A DNA stretch of 33,646 nucleotides from Anaerolineae bacterium. GTDB taxonomy: Bacteria; Chloroflexota; Anaerolineae; UBA4142; SHND01. Below the pieces are notes generated by a model. That model had not been told where the DNA came from. It was given only the letters and a program-made list of their open reading frames with translations, and did not search any database. Positions 1 to 8,410 of the stretch are shown piece by piece. The first letter of the stretch is position 1. Every line of letters begins with the position of its first letter. The stretch covers positions 1-33,646 of the forward strand of contig JAJTXZ010000053.1 of assembly GCA_021463195.1 (NCBI GenBank). The letters are read 5' to 3'. Both the position numbers and the translations under genes were made by a program.

Positions 1-1019
1 CTTGGCGCAGCGCTTGCAAGCGGCAGCGCGCCCGCGCCCATATCCGCCATAGGTGAATTAGAATTATCCGCCGAGACGCGCGCCGATTACATTAGCAATG
101 TCGCCGCGGCGTACGCCGCCGATGGCGATTTAAAGCTCGCCCAAGACCGGCTGGCGCGCTTGCGTGACCCGCAAATCGCCGCGCAAGTAGAAGAGCTCGC
201 GCTCGATACCGCGAATCAGCGCGATGCAAACGCGCAGCAGCTCGCGCGCCTCGCCGTCGCGCTCGGTTCTGAAATCAAAGGGTTGGTCGCGCTGTACGAA
301 TCGCCTACGCCCGCGCCGACGCGCACCGCGACAGCGACATCCAATCTGATTTTTAGCGATGTGCGCGCAACGCAAACGCCCTATTTGACCGAGACGCCGA
401 TTCCACCCACGCCCACAATCACCCAAGCGCCCAAATACGTCGTCGTGCCGAATGACAATCCATACATCGTTTTGCCCACCGATACGCCAACCATTACGCC
501 GACGCGTCGCCCCGCCACGCGCGTGCCGACCGCGACCCTTACGCCGATACCGACCGAAATCCCCCCCCCCCGCCACCCGAATGGCAGCCCGGTTTCCCCG
601 GCGGCTGGCCCCCCGGCATGTATTTCATCCCCGCGAACGTGCAGCCGGGCGAAAAATATTGGCGGCTCGTCAAGGCGGTGTACTGCGATTTTATCGAAGA
701 AAATTTTGGCTGCCCCGACCGTCCGGGCAATCGCAGCGGCACGAGCATCTATGTTATGAATGGCGGCGCGCCGATTGATGTAATTCGCCCCGACGGCACA
801 AATGTCGGCGGCGACACTTCGCAAATCGGCGACCTGAAAAAGCCGGGCGACCCGTGCGAATGTTCGTGGACGTGGCTTGTGAGCGATTACAAAATTTCCG
901 TCGCGGGCGCGCCGAGCGACGCGATTGGCGGCTTTGCGCTCTACACCGTCGGCGGCAATGTGTTGGCAGGACACGCGCACGTGCGTTACTTTTTGTATTT
1001 CGATTACGTGACGCGTTGA
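1..1019 (+). pseudogene. Thr/Pro-linker surface protein, 5' end missing, frame broken at an 11-C run
   Basis: The reading frame is open from base 1, so the N-terminus, probably with an export signal or membrane anchor, lies outside the window. The visible part begins with a short helical stretch (about residues 20-90). A Thr/Pro-rich linker follows with repeated TPT, PTP and TPTPT-like blocks, then a compact C-terminal domain (about 150 residues) with several Cys, Trp and Gly residues. The C-terminal domain ends ...FDYVTR with TGA at 1017-1019. The frame shifts by one at the C run 561-571: the upstream frame continues into unrelated codons and stops near 759, while the sensible downstream frame starts in the same run (PPPEWQPGFPGG). 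One added C would restore a single protein. The break falls exactly between linker and C-terminal domain. I do not recognise the C-terminal domain. A sequencing under-call is the simplest reading; phase variation is possible. Confidence 0.7.
561..571 (+). repeat. 11-C homopolymer at a frame break
   Basis: Eleven consecutive C residues. The coding frame upstream and the coding frame downstream differ by one base across this run; 12 C (or 9 C) would join them. It is either a slippage-prone site or an assembly error. Confidence 0.9.
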
Positions 1020-1060
1020 CCGAACGATTCTAGACCAGTTTCCGATTTGATTTAGAGGGC

Positions 1061-1094
1061 AGACCCTTTGGATTTTCGGAAATCCAAAGGGTCT
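1061..1094. repeat. Intergenic hairpin, 15-bp stem (AGACC family)
   Basis: AGACCCTTTGGATTT (1061-1075), loop TCGG, and the exact reverse complement AAATCCAAAGGGTCT (1080-1094). It belongs to a family of similar hairpins elsewhere in the window (1132-1199, 12088-12120, 17170-17212, 17257-17289, 17435-17468, 24906-24930). No T tract follows, so it does not look like an ordinary terminator. Confidence 0.9.
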
Positions 1095-1100
1095 TGTATC

Positions 1101-1231
1101 CTAGTGCATCTTTAACAGAGTACTTGGTCGAAAGACCTTTGGGGTTTCTGGGCAATTTGCTTGGTTTGGCGCACCCGCGTCGCAAACCCCAAAGGTCTTG
1201 ACACACAACAAGTCCGTTAAAGATGCACTAG
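1101..1231. repeat. Nested inverted-repeat element, 131 bp
   Basis: The outer arms CTAGTGCATCTTTAAC (1101-1116) and GTTAAAGATGCACTAG (1216-1231) are perfect 16-bp reverse complements. Inside them is a second perfect 16-bp pair, AAGACCTTTGGGGTTT (1132-1147) and AAACCCCAAAGGTCTT (1184-1199), separated by 36 nt. The whole could fold into one long interrupted stem. The architecture resembles a MITE-like or REP-like element, but there is no coding capacity and I see no clear target-site duplication. Confidence 0.85.
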
Positions 1232-1251
1232 ACTAAACAGGAATTCGCTCT

Positions 1252-1291
1252 AAAAAAAACGCCGCGCGAAATTTCGCGCGGCGATTTTTTT
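1252..1291. terminator. Bidirectional intrinsic terminator
   Basis: A perfect 24-bp palindrome (1260-1283; half-site CGCCGCGCGAAA) is preceded by eight A (1252-1259) and followed by A then seven T (1285-1291). It therefore gives a GC-rich hairpin plus U tract on both strands. It sits between two convergent genes, the one ending at 1019 and the one ending at 1302. Confidence 0.93.
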
Positions 1292-1301
1292 GTGCGCCTG
1301 T

Positions 1302-4300
1302 TTAGCGGCGACGTTGGAGCGTGAATTGCGCTTGACGTTCCGGTCCGCAGCCCGCGTCATTGCACGCGCGCACGGTCCAGAAATAGACATCCGGTTTTAA
1401 CTTGGCGACATCGTACGCGCTCGTTTGCAGATTGGTTTCTGTCGCAACGACCGCGCCGTCCACTGTCTTGACGCGCAATGTAAATTCATAGCGCGTGGCG
1501 CATGCAACATCGCTCCAATCGAACTGCACGCGGTTGCCATTGAGTTTTGCCTTGTTCTTTGGCGAGAGTTTGGCGGCTTTGTCCGTCACCGTCGCGCAAC
1601 TGCCGGCAGCGGGTTTGAAGCGTACAGTGATGGATTCGGTGAATTGCGCTTCGCCCGTCGTGAGCAGTTCCAGTTTATAGTGATAGTTTCCTTTTTTGTT
1701 CAACGGGTCGAAATAAGTATACGTGCTGCCGCTGGAATTGCCGGGATTCAGTGGCGCAATCGGTTCGGCATTGAGTTTGACGAATTCGCCTTTGCCGCGC
1801 GCGCGCCAAACGTTAATACCGGTGAGATTCAATTCGGACGCGGTTTTCCAAACCAGTTTCACCTGCGCGCCATCCTGCCTGCCTTTCAAACTCGAGATGA
1901 GTGTGGCAGTGGGAGCTGTCACTGCGACATCGCCACTCAAGGTTTGTCCGTCCACAGTCAAACTCAGGTTCGCCGTTCCCACTGTGCCGTTCGAAGTGAA
2001 CGTCGAAGATGCCGTGCCGTTATTCGTCCCGTTGTTTGTCGGCGACATGCTGCCGAGGGTAGCGGTCCACGAGGCGGGTGTGTTGTTGGGAATGTATCCC
2101 GAACCAGAGGTGTCGGCGTTGTCTGAATTAAAGCGCAAGTCTGCCGAATGGTTTGACGATTGATAGACCAGAATATTTGGCGGAGCAATCGCATTTTTGA
2201 GAACCAAGTAGGGTGTTGTGTCCACACTCCCCGTCGCGCTGTTTGCGGCGACGGGGCACCCTGTGCCTGTATTGCCGGGACCGTAATTGCAGCCCCACCA
2301 GTTGTTTTCGGCCATAACGGTGGTCGTCAAGGTAGCATTACGCACGCCATCAACCGAGTTTCCGCTGATTCTGGAATAGGAGATCGTAACGTTGGTCGGA
2401 CCGGCATCCATACCGGTAAAGCTATTGTTCGATTCGCCAACGCGGATCCCGGCTGCGTATGTGCCGCCGCCATTGCCGGTGACAACCAGACTCGTTAGGG
2501 TCACATCATCTAGCGTGGCAGGATTGCCCGCATAGCTACCTGTGCTGCGCGCCTTGATCAGGATGCCTCCGCCATTATTGTCCCCGGTTCCGTTGTTGGT
2601 GATGGTCGAGTTCAGGATTTGGATGTTGGAATAGTTGCCGTATTTGAGGTTGATGTCCATTCCAGCCCGGTGATTGAGCGCCCCGCCCGTTCCGCTGTTG
2701 TTGATTGTAATGTGGTCGAATATAGCGCTAGACAATTTCTCAGTGTAGAAACCCTTGTTGACGTTGTCGTTGAAGGTGGTATAGGAAACATTCAGATTCG
2801 TAATGTTTGAGGGAGATCCTGAGATTTTGTCAGAATACCACCCTATATTGCTACTGTTGTTGAACTCGGAGTAGGAGATATTAACATTATCAACGCTCGC
2901 GGTGGACGCAATCTTGAGCCCAGTAGGGTTGTTATTGAACTTGGAATTCGTAACGACCAGGTCCTGGAGAGGGCTGAGATTGATACCGTAAGTGATGTTA
3001 CTCATGCTGGCGACGTTATCGAGAGTATTGTAACTACCCACGACCACGCCTGTGCTAAAGTTAGTCACGCGCACATCTTTGACGGTCACTCGATGGGTCG
3101 CATCCGTCCCTGCGGAAAGCGTGAGACCTGTTCCCGACCCACTCCCGCTGATAATTGTGTCCGCAGCTGGATTACTACCACTGCCAGCGCCATCCAGCGT
3201 GAGCAGTTTTGTTACGCTGACAGACTCGGCATACGTGCCGGCGCCGACATTGAGCGTATGCCCGTTGAGGGTGGTGGCATCGTCAATCGCGCTTTGGATG
3301 GAACAGAAAAAGCGTCCGGTATTGACGTTGGTAACGCTTCCGCCGCTGGTTCCCACGCTGCGGGTATCAACGGTATTGCCGCTAAAGGTATTGCTGCCAA
3401 TTGTGGCGCAGCCGACGGGCGAATTGCCGCGTCCAAAGTATTGGTCCGCCACATTGCTTTGATCGCCGTCAACGTTAGTGTTGGGAGTGTAGGGCAGATG
3501 TCCCGCCTGCTGTTGAATTCCGACGTCGTTGTTGTTTAACGTGTTGCCAGACACACTCATGCCGGTGCCTTCGACGACGATACCAAAGCCATCGCTATTG
3601 CTGGATTGTTGATAACCGGATACAGTATTGTTGCGTATTACCACGCCTTGCGGAATATCCACATTGTTATTGCCGCTCACCCAGCCGCGTCGGTACGCGG
3701 AAATACCCGCCATGTCGCGTTGGTCGGCGATGGCGCCGGTCATAGAGACATTGTTATTCTCCACCACGATGCTGCCATCCCCGCTGGTCTGCCCTGTGCC
3801 GTTCGGCAGTTTAATCTCGATGCCAAAGCGGCCGTTATCTGTCAGCGTATTGTTGGCAATCAAATTTGGCCCGGCGCCAGCCATTAGACCGGTAAACGCC
3901 ATGCCGCTGTCGAAATTGTTGAGGACGGTATTGCCCGTAACCGTGACGCCCGAAGCCGTCCCGTCCTGCAATTCAATCCCGCAGCACGTGTTGCCTTTGA
4001 TATAGTTGTTGGTAAAGGTGATATTTTGTTTGAACCCGTTCCAGATTACGATGCCGCGAGACTTGTTATTTTGCACGTCCGCTTTGTTGATGGTCACGTT
4101 AGAAACGGGGCCGTTCATGTAGATTCCGCCGCTGACGGGCATGCCGTTTGTGTTATTGCCGTACACCTGCACGCTGTCAATGGTCAGCCCGTCGTTGCCC
4201 ACCACGCCCAAGATGCCGCTGCTGCTGGAAAAGTTCTCGACGCGCAAGTTTTTGATGGTGACGCCGGTTATCCCAGAGTTGATTTGAATGCCCGGCGAGG

Positions 4301-5309
4301 TTATGACGGCGGGCGAACCGCTGCTGATAATCGTATGAACGCTCGGATTAGGCACGTCATTGGGGTTGAAAGCCACAGCGCCTTCTAGCGTAATGCCATT
4401 CTTGTTGATGACGACATTTTCGTTATAGGTGCCAGCTGCCACGACGACTTGTCCGCCGCTGGAGACTTGATTGACGGCAGCTTGAATCGTCTTTTTCGCG
4501 CTCGTCGGCGTGTCACCGCCAAAGGAATTATCGCCAGTCGCAGTATTCACATAACACGTTGCCGTACACTGCGTTTCGGGTTCAAAATCGTACGTTGTGT
4601 CACTGCTATTAACGCCGATAGTAAATTTATCTATATTGCCGTCAAACCCTGACCAATTTGAGCCGGCTTTGAAACCGACCAAGCCCGAACTAGTCCAAAT
4701 TCCTGCGTCTGGATATTTTGACAGAAAATCTGCCCAAGTACAAGGCGCTGCCTGCGGACACTGGTTTGCAACAGCAGCATTGGCGACGAACGCGGGATAC
4801 GAACCGCCCGCAGTCATCCACCATTTGCCTTGAAGCGGATCCCATGTCTGCCATTGATTTTGAAATACGCCTCCCCCGTTTGTGTGGTAGGGTTCGTAGA
4901 TCAAGCGCCTTTGATATGGAGTTGACGAATCGGTCAGGTCGTAATCGGCATCGAATTGCAAGGCGATGGCGAGATTATTTCCGGAATCAAGAGAGCTGCG
5001 CCAAGTACTGTATTCAAGCTTGGTAATTTGATCGAAACGCGTACCTGAGGGGAGTTGCATACCTAACAGCTCGCCGCCAGTCGCGTTCGCTAGCGTCATC
5101 TGAACGCTGCCCGCGCCAAGTGGCGGAGCGCCGGGTCCAGTGACGAACGAGCCGGACGCGGTCGCTGTTTCTTGTGTTAACAGCCAACCGTTTAGCGCGC
5201 TAGGTTTTACCGTAACCGTGACGGCGGCTTGTACGGGAGCGGCGATAGAAGATAACAAAAATAGGCACAGAATAAATGCCAGCGCCCAGATAAATTTACG
5301 CAGCGTCAT
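1302..5309 (-). CDS. Secreted right-handed beta-helix protein with C-terminal FN3-like module
   Basis: The product is 1335 residues. The start is ATG 5309-5307 because an AAAGGAGG ribosome site lies 7 nt upstream; a longer in-frame start at 5336 would place that site inside the gene. The order is: basic N-terminus and hydrophobic signal peptide ending near VQA; a jelly-roll-like domain to about residue 240; then two long beta-helix stretches. Each helix opens with a pectin-lyase-type motif (TIQAAVNQVSSGGQVVVAAGTYNENV, split here as TIQAAVNQV...GTYNENV; and SIQSAIDDA...GTYAESV) and continues with many N-G-[IV]-x-[IVL] turns rich in Asn ladders. An Ig-like segment follows. The last ~200 residues are a two-part FN3-like module (WKTASELNLTGINVWR ... 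WTVRACNDAGCG) also found at the end of the nuclease at 17482-20934. It is probably exported and surface-bound; the substrate is unknown. It could bind or cleave polysaccharide, but I see no catalytic signature. Confidence 0.88.
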   Translation of the reverse strand: MTLRKFIWALAFILCLFLLSSIAAPVQAAVTVTVKPSALNGWLLTQETATASGSFVTGPGAPPLGAGSVQMTLANATGGELLGMQLPSGTRFDQITKLEYSTWRSSLDSGNNLAIALQFDADYDLTDSSTPYQRRLIYEPYHTNGGGVFQNQWQTWDPLQGKWWMTAGGSYPAFVANAAVANQCPQAAPCTWADFLSKYPDAGIWTSSGLVGFKAGSNWSGFDGNIDKFTIGVNSSDTTYDFEPETQCTATCYVNTATGDNSFGGDTPTSAKKTIQAAVNQVSSGGQVVVAAGTYNENVVINKNGITLEGAVAFNPNDVPNPSVHTIISSGSPAVITSPGIQINSGITGVTIKNLRVENFSSSSGILGVVGNDGLTIDSVQVYGNNTNGMPVSGGIYMNGPVSNVTINKADVQNNKSRGIVIWNGFKQNITFTNNYIKGNTCCGIELQDGTASGVTVTGNTVLNNFDSGMAFTGLMAGAGPNLIANNTLTDNGRFGIEIKLPNGTGQTSGDGSIVVENNNVSMTGAIADQRDMAGISAYRRGWVSGNNNVDIPQGVVIRNNTVSGYQQSSNSDGFGIVVEGTGMSVSGNTLNNNDVGIQQQAGHLPYTPNTNVDGDQSNVADQYFGRGNSPVGCATIGSNTFSGNTVDTRSVGTSGGSVTNVNTGRFFCSIQSAIDDATTLNGHTLNVGAGTYAESVSVTKLLTLDGAGSGSNPAADTIISGSGSGTGLTLSAGTDATHRVTVKDVRVTNFSTGVVVGSYNTLDNVASMSNITYGINLSPLQDLVVTNSKFNNNPTGLKIASTASVDNVNISYSEFNNSSNIGWYSDKISGSPSNITNLNVSYTTFNDNVNKGFYTEKLSSAIFDHITINNSGTGGALNHRAGMDINLKYGNYSNIQILNSTITNNGTGDNNGGGILIKARSTGSYAGNPATLDDVTLTSLVVTGNGGGTYAAGIRVGESNNSFTGMDAGPTNVTISYSRISGNSVDGVRNATLTTTVMAENNWWGCNYGPGNTGTGCPVAANSATGSVDTTPYLVLKNAIAPPNILVYQSSNHSADLRFNSDNADTSGSGYIPNNTPASWTATLGSMSPTNNGTNNGTASSTFTSNGTVGTANLSLTVDGQTLSGDVAVTAPTATLISSLKGRQDGAQVKLVWKTASELNLTGINVWRARGKGEFVKLNAEPIAPLNPGNSSGSTYTYFDPLNKKGNYHYKLELLTTGEAQFTESITVRFKPAAGSCATVTDKAAKLSPKNKAKLNGNRVQFDWSDVACATRYEFTLRVKTVDGAVVATETNLQTSAYDVAKLKPDVYFWTVRACNDAGCGPERQAQFTLQRRR

Positions 5310-5316
5310 AACGAGT

Positions 5317-5324
5317 CCTCCTTT
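5317..5324 (-). promoter_or_regulatory. Strong Shine-Dalgarno site fixing the beta-helix gene start
   Basis: AAAGGAGG on the minus strand, 7 nt before ATG at 5309. It decides in favour of the shorter start and places a normal signal peptide at the N-terminus. Confidence 0.85.
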
Positions 5325-5479
5325 GGATTCGAGCAATAGAATGAGCTAGCCCGCGCGATCGAGACAGAATGTTATTATTTTATCAAACCACATTCAATAA
5401 ATGATAATGATTTGGTAAAGATTTGGTATTGAATTCGGAAAGCGCTTGGGGCGCCTTTAGGATGCGGCAGAAACGATTA

Positions 5480-5507
5480 TTGACAGCCCGCGTAAATCCC
5501 GTACAAT
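5480..5507 (+). promoter_or_regulatory. Sigma-70-type promoter of the aldehyde dehydrogenase gene
   Basis: TTGACA (5480-5485), a 16-bp spacer and TACAAT (5502-5507). The predicted start of transcription is near 5514, giving a leader of roughly 43 nt. A GGAGG ribosome site (5545-5549) lies 7 nt before the ATG at 5557. Confidence 0.8.
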
Positions 5508-5556
5508 TCTTGAACATAGACCAAGATTTGTATAGTATTCCAATGGAGGAATTCCT

Positions 5557-7230
5557 ATGGTTGCTCGCACCAAAAAATCCGCGAAACCCGCCAAGGTTTC
5601 AAAAACCGTAAAAAAATCCAAAGCCGCGCCGACGAAAAAAAGCGCCGCCAAAACATCCGCCGCGCCGCGTTTTACCTATTCCAATCTGACTTTTTCCGAA
5701 CAAGATCATACGACGTATGACGCTGCCATCGGTCATTTCCGCGAAGATCTTGGCGCGCATTACAAAAACATCATCAACGGCGTCGCGTTGGACGCGCGCG
5801 GCGGCAACGAGCAAGCGCACGCCAGTCCCGCCGACACGCGGCTCGTTGTCAGTTATTTTCCCAAAGGGACAAAAGAAGATACGCTCGAAGCGATTCGCGC
5901 CGCGCGCCTCGCGTCGAATGAATGGGGTCGCGCGTCGTACAAAGAGCGCATCGCCATCATGCGCCGCGCCGCCGACTTGATGGTCGAGCGCGGTTGGAAA
6001 GCGGCGGCGATCATGGCGTACGAAGTCGGCAAACCGCGCGGCGAAAGCATCGCCGAAGTGTACGAAGCGGCAGAGATTATTCGCTACAACTGCGACGCCA
6101 TCGAACGCGCCAAAGGATTCGTGTACGAATTGGAAGCGCCGGGCAAAGGACAGCGCACGCGCAGCGTCCTTTTGCCATACGGCGTATTCGGCGTCATTTC
6201 GCCGTGGAATTTTCCGATTGCGCTGTTGACCGGCATGACTTCGTGCGCGCTCATTGGCGGCAACGCCGTTGTCGCGAAACCTGCGTCGGAATCGCCCGTC
6301 AGCGCGTATTTCTTGTGGGAATGTTTGCGCGACGCGGGCATTCCGACCGGCGCGTTCAATCTCGTCGCGGGCCCCGGTTCGCAAGTGGGCGAAACGATTC
6401 GCCAGAGCGAAATGGTGGACGGCATCGCGTTCACCGGCTCGTTTGACGTCGGAATGCATTTGTACAAAAATTTTGCGACGCGCTATCCGAAACCGGTCAT
6501 TGCCGAAATGGGCGGCAAGAATCCCGTCATCATTACCGAAAACGCGGATTTGGATATCGCCGCCGAAGGAACCGCGCGCGGCGCGTTCGGTTTCAGCGGC
6601 CAAAAATGCTCCGCCACTTCGCGCGTATACATTCACAAATCAGTCAAAGGCGATTTCATTGATCGTCTGGTTGACTATACGGCAAACCGCGTCCGTGTCG
6701 GTTTTCCCACGGAACGCGCGACGTTCATGGGTCCCGTGATGAATCAGAGCGCGGTGGATACTTGGCAGCAAGCGGTGAACGACACGCTCGCGTCGGGCGG
6801 ACGCATCGTCTATGGCGGCAATCGCGTCAACGATGGCGATTTGCAATACGGCTATTACGTCCAGCCGACGATTGTAGATTCACTCACGCCCGACCACCGG
6901 CTGTTTCAAGATGAATTATTCGTGCCGTTCATCGCAGTCCAAGAATTCGATTCGCTCGAAGAAGGAATGGTTATGGCGAACGAGGTGCAGTTCGGCTTGA
7001 CTGCGGGAATTTATTCCCAAGACAAACGCGAAGTCGAATATTTTTACGACAACATTCAAGCGGGCGTAACGTACTCGAATCGCCGCGCGGGCGCGACGAC
7101 GGGCGCGTGGCCCCAAAACAACACCTTTGGCGGCTGGAAAGGCAGCGGCTCGACCGGACACAACGCGTTCGGTCCGCATTACTTGCAGCATTTCATGCGC
7201 GAGCAATCGCGGTGGATTGTGGAAGAATAA
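5557..7230 (+). CDS. Aldehyde dehydrogenase, 1-pyrroline-5-carboxylate dehydrogenase-like
   Basis: The product is 557 residues and belongs to the NAD(P)+-dependent aldehyde dehydrogenase superfamily. Visible family landmarks are ISPWNFP (214-220), the EMGGKNP block with the general-base Glu near 317, and the catalytic Cys near 351 in FSGQKCSAT. The GAFGFSGQKCSA pattern and the C-terminal FGGWKGSG...GPHYLQ segment are most like P5C dehydrogenase (PruA/RocA), which oxidises glutamate semialdehyde to glutamate in proline breakdown. No proline dehydrogenase gene is adjacent, so the substrate is inferred. Residues 1-37 are an unusual Lys/Ala/Ser/Pro-rich tail resembling histone H1-like tails. The start is well supported by GGAGG 7 nt upstream and a good promoter. 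The gene is monocistronic, with its own terminator. Confidence 0.88.
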   Translation: MVARTKKSAKPAKVSKTVKKSKAAPTKKSAAKTSAAPRFTYSNLTFSEQDHTTYDAAIGHFREDLGAHYKNIINGVALDARGGNEQAHASPADTRLVVSYFPKGTKEDTLEAIRAARLASNEWGRASYKERIAIMRRAADLMVERGWKAAAIMAYEVGKPRGESIAEVYEAAEIIRYNCDAIERAKGFVYELEAPGKGQRTRSVLLPYGVFGVISPWNFPIALLTGMTSCALIGGNAVVAKPASESPVSAYFLWECLRDAGIPTGAFNLVAGPGSQVGETIRQSEMVDGIAFTGSFDVGMHLYKNFATRYPKPVIAEMGGKNPVIITENADLDIAAEGTARGAFGFSGQKCSATSRVYIHKSVKGDFIDRLVDYTANRVRVGFPTERATFMGPVMNQSAVDTWQQAVNDTLASGGRIVYGGNRVNDGDLQYGYYVQPTIVDSLTPDHRLFQDELFVPFIAVQEFDSLEEGMVMANEVQFGLTAGIYSQDKREVEYFYDNIQAGVTYSNRRAGATTGAWPQNNTFGGWKGSGSTGHNAFGPHYLQHFMREQSRWIVEE

Positions 7231-7242
7231 AAAATAAAACGT

Positions 7243-7279
7243 AAAAAAAATCGGTTCTGCGTAGAGCCGATTTTTTTTT
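7243..7279. terminator. Bidirectional intrinsic terminator
   Basis: Eight A, stem TCGGTTCT (7251-7258), loop GCGT, AGAGCCGA (7263-7270; one G-U pair) and nine T. It works on both strands between the convergent dehydrogenase gene and pyrD; the T tract runs into the pyrD stop codon. Confidence 0.9.
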
Positions 7280-8333
7280 ACGCTGGATTCAATGCCCAGT
7301 TTGCGCGCGGCGAATTTTCTCGCAGCAGCGCCTCGTTGATTTCGCGAATCAAGCGCGGTCCGCGATAAATCAGCCCGGTGAAAATTTGAAGCAGCGTCGC
7401 GCCCGCGCGCAATTTTTCCAACGCGCTCGCGGCATCTTGGATGCCGCCGACGCCGATAATTGGAAACTCGCCGCGCGTCTGCGCCGCAATGTGGCGAATC
7501 ACTTGCGTGGAACGCGCGCGCAGCGGCGCGCCGCTCAGTCCGCCGTCCCACTGTCGCGCGTAGGCGGGCGCGCCCGCGCGGCTCACCGTCGTATTCGTCG
7601 CGATGATGCCGTCAAAATTCGCATCGCGCGCCGCTTTCACAATTCCGTCAATCTCATCGTCAGACAAATCGGGCGCGATTTTCACGAGCATCGGCACGCG
7701 CGGCGACAACGCGTCGCGCGCGTCAGCGATTTGTTTCAACAGCGGTTCAATCCATTCGCGCGTTTGCAAGGCGCGCAAATCGCGCGTGTTCGGACTGCTG
7801 ATGTTGATGGCAATGTAATCCGCGCGCGCGTGAACCGCGCGCAATAATTCCACGTAATCGTCCGCCGCATTTTCGAGCGGCGTATTTTTGCCCTTGCCGA
7901 TATTGATGCCCAAACGAACGTCGCTAAATTTCAATTCCTGTTTTGAAAAACGCAGCTGCGCGACGCCATCATTTGGAAAGCCCATGCGATTTATCAACGC
8001 GTTTGCTTCGGGCACGCGCCACACGCGCGGTTTTTCGTTTCCACTTTGCGGCAAACGCGTTATCGTGCCGACTTCGATGTGTCCGAAACCCAACGCGGCG
8101 AGTCCGTTCACCGCGACCGCATCTTTGTCATAACCCGCCGCGAGACCAATCGGATTTTTAAAATCCAAGCCGAACGCGCGCACGCGCAAACGTTCATCTT
8201 GGGCGTCGAACATGACGCGCAGCAAGTCGCGCGTGCCCGGCAAATCGCCCGCCCATTTCAACATGCCGAGCGTCAAACGATGCGCCGTTTCAGGATCGAG
8301 ACGAAACAGGAGTGGACGAATTGATTCGTACAT
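7278..8333 (-). CDS. pyrD: Dihydroorotate dehydrogenase, class 2 (quinone-dependent)
   Basis: The product is 351 residues, normal for class 2. It oxidises dihydroorotate to orotate using FMN and passes electrons to membrane quinone. Landmarks: an N-terminal helical quinone-tunnel region (MYESIRPLLFRLDPETAH), NPIGLAAGYDKDA, the NINIGKGKNTP-like region, and NISSPNTRDLRALQ. The Ser in the last motif is the class 2 catalytic base, where class 1 enzymes have Cys. TNTTVSRAG, GGLSGAPL and GVGGIQDA near the C-terminus bind FMN. It is the last gene of the pyr operon, 77 nt after pyrFE, and ends at a shared terminator. I see no strong ribosome site before the ATG at 8333. Confidence 0.96.
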   Translation of the reverse strand: MYESIRPLLFRLDPETAHRLTLGMLKWAGDLPGTRDLLRVMFDAQDERLRVRAFGLDFKNPIGLAAGYDKDAVAVNGLAALGFGHIEVGTITRLPQSGNEKPRVWRVPEANALINRMGFPNDGVAQLRFSKQELKFSDVRLGINIGKGKNTPLENAADDYVELLRAVHARADYIAINISSPNTRDLRALQTREWIEPLLKQIADARDALSPRVPMLVKIAPDLSDDEIDGIVKAARDANFDGIIATNTTVSRAGAPAYARQWDGGLSGAPLRARSTQVIRHIAAQTRGEFPIIGVGGIQDAASALEKLRAGATLLQIFTGLIYRGPRLIREINEALLRENSPRANWALNPA

Positions 8334-8410
8334 ATCTTTGAGACACAGAGTTCACAGAGAATTCAGATGAAAAATCTGTGATATCTGCGTAAATCTGTGT
8401 CCAGAATCCT

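Noticed and set aside
561-571. Programmed -1 ribosomal frameshift site
   Set aside because: There is no following structure I can support, and the same sign of break in rnhB makes a homopolymer under-call more likely.
5599-6636. Long open frame antisense to the aldehyde dehydrogenase gene
   Set aside because: It mirrors the strong GCG/CGC codon bias of the real gene, is Arg-rich without family features, and has no promoter or ribosome site. Similar shadows occur opposite pyrD, pyrFE, pyrC, dnaK, the nuclease and YitT.
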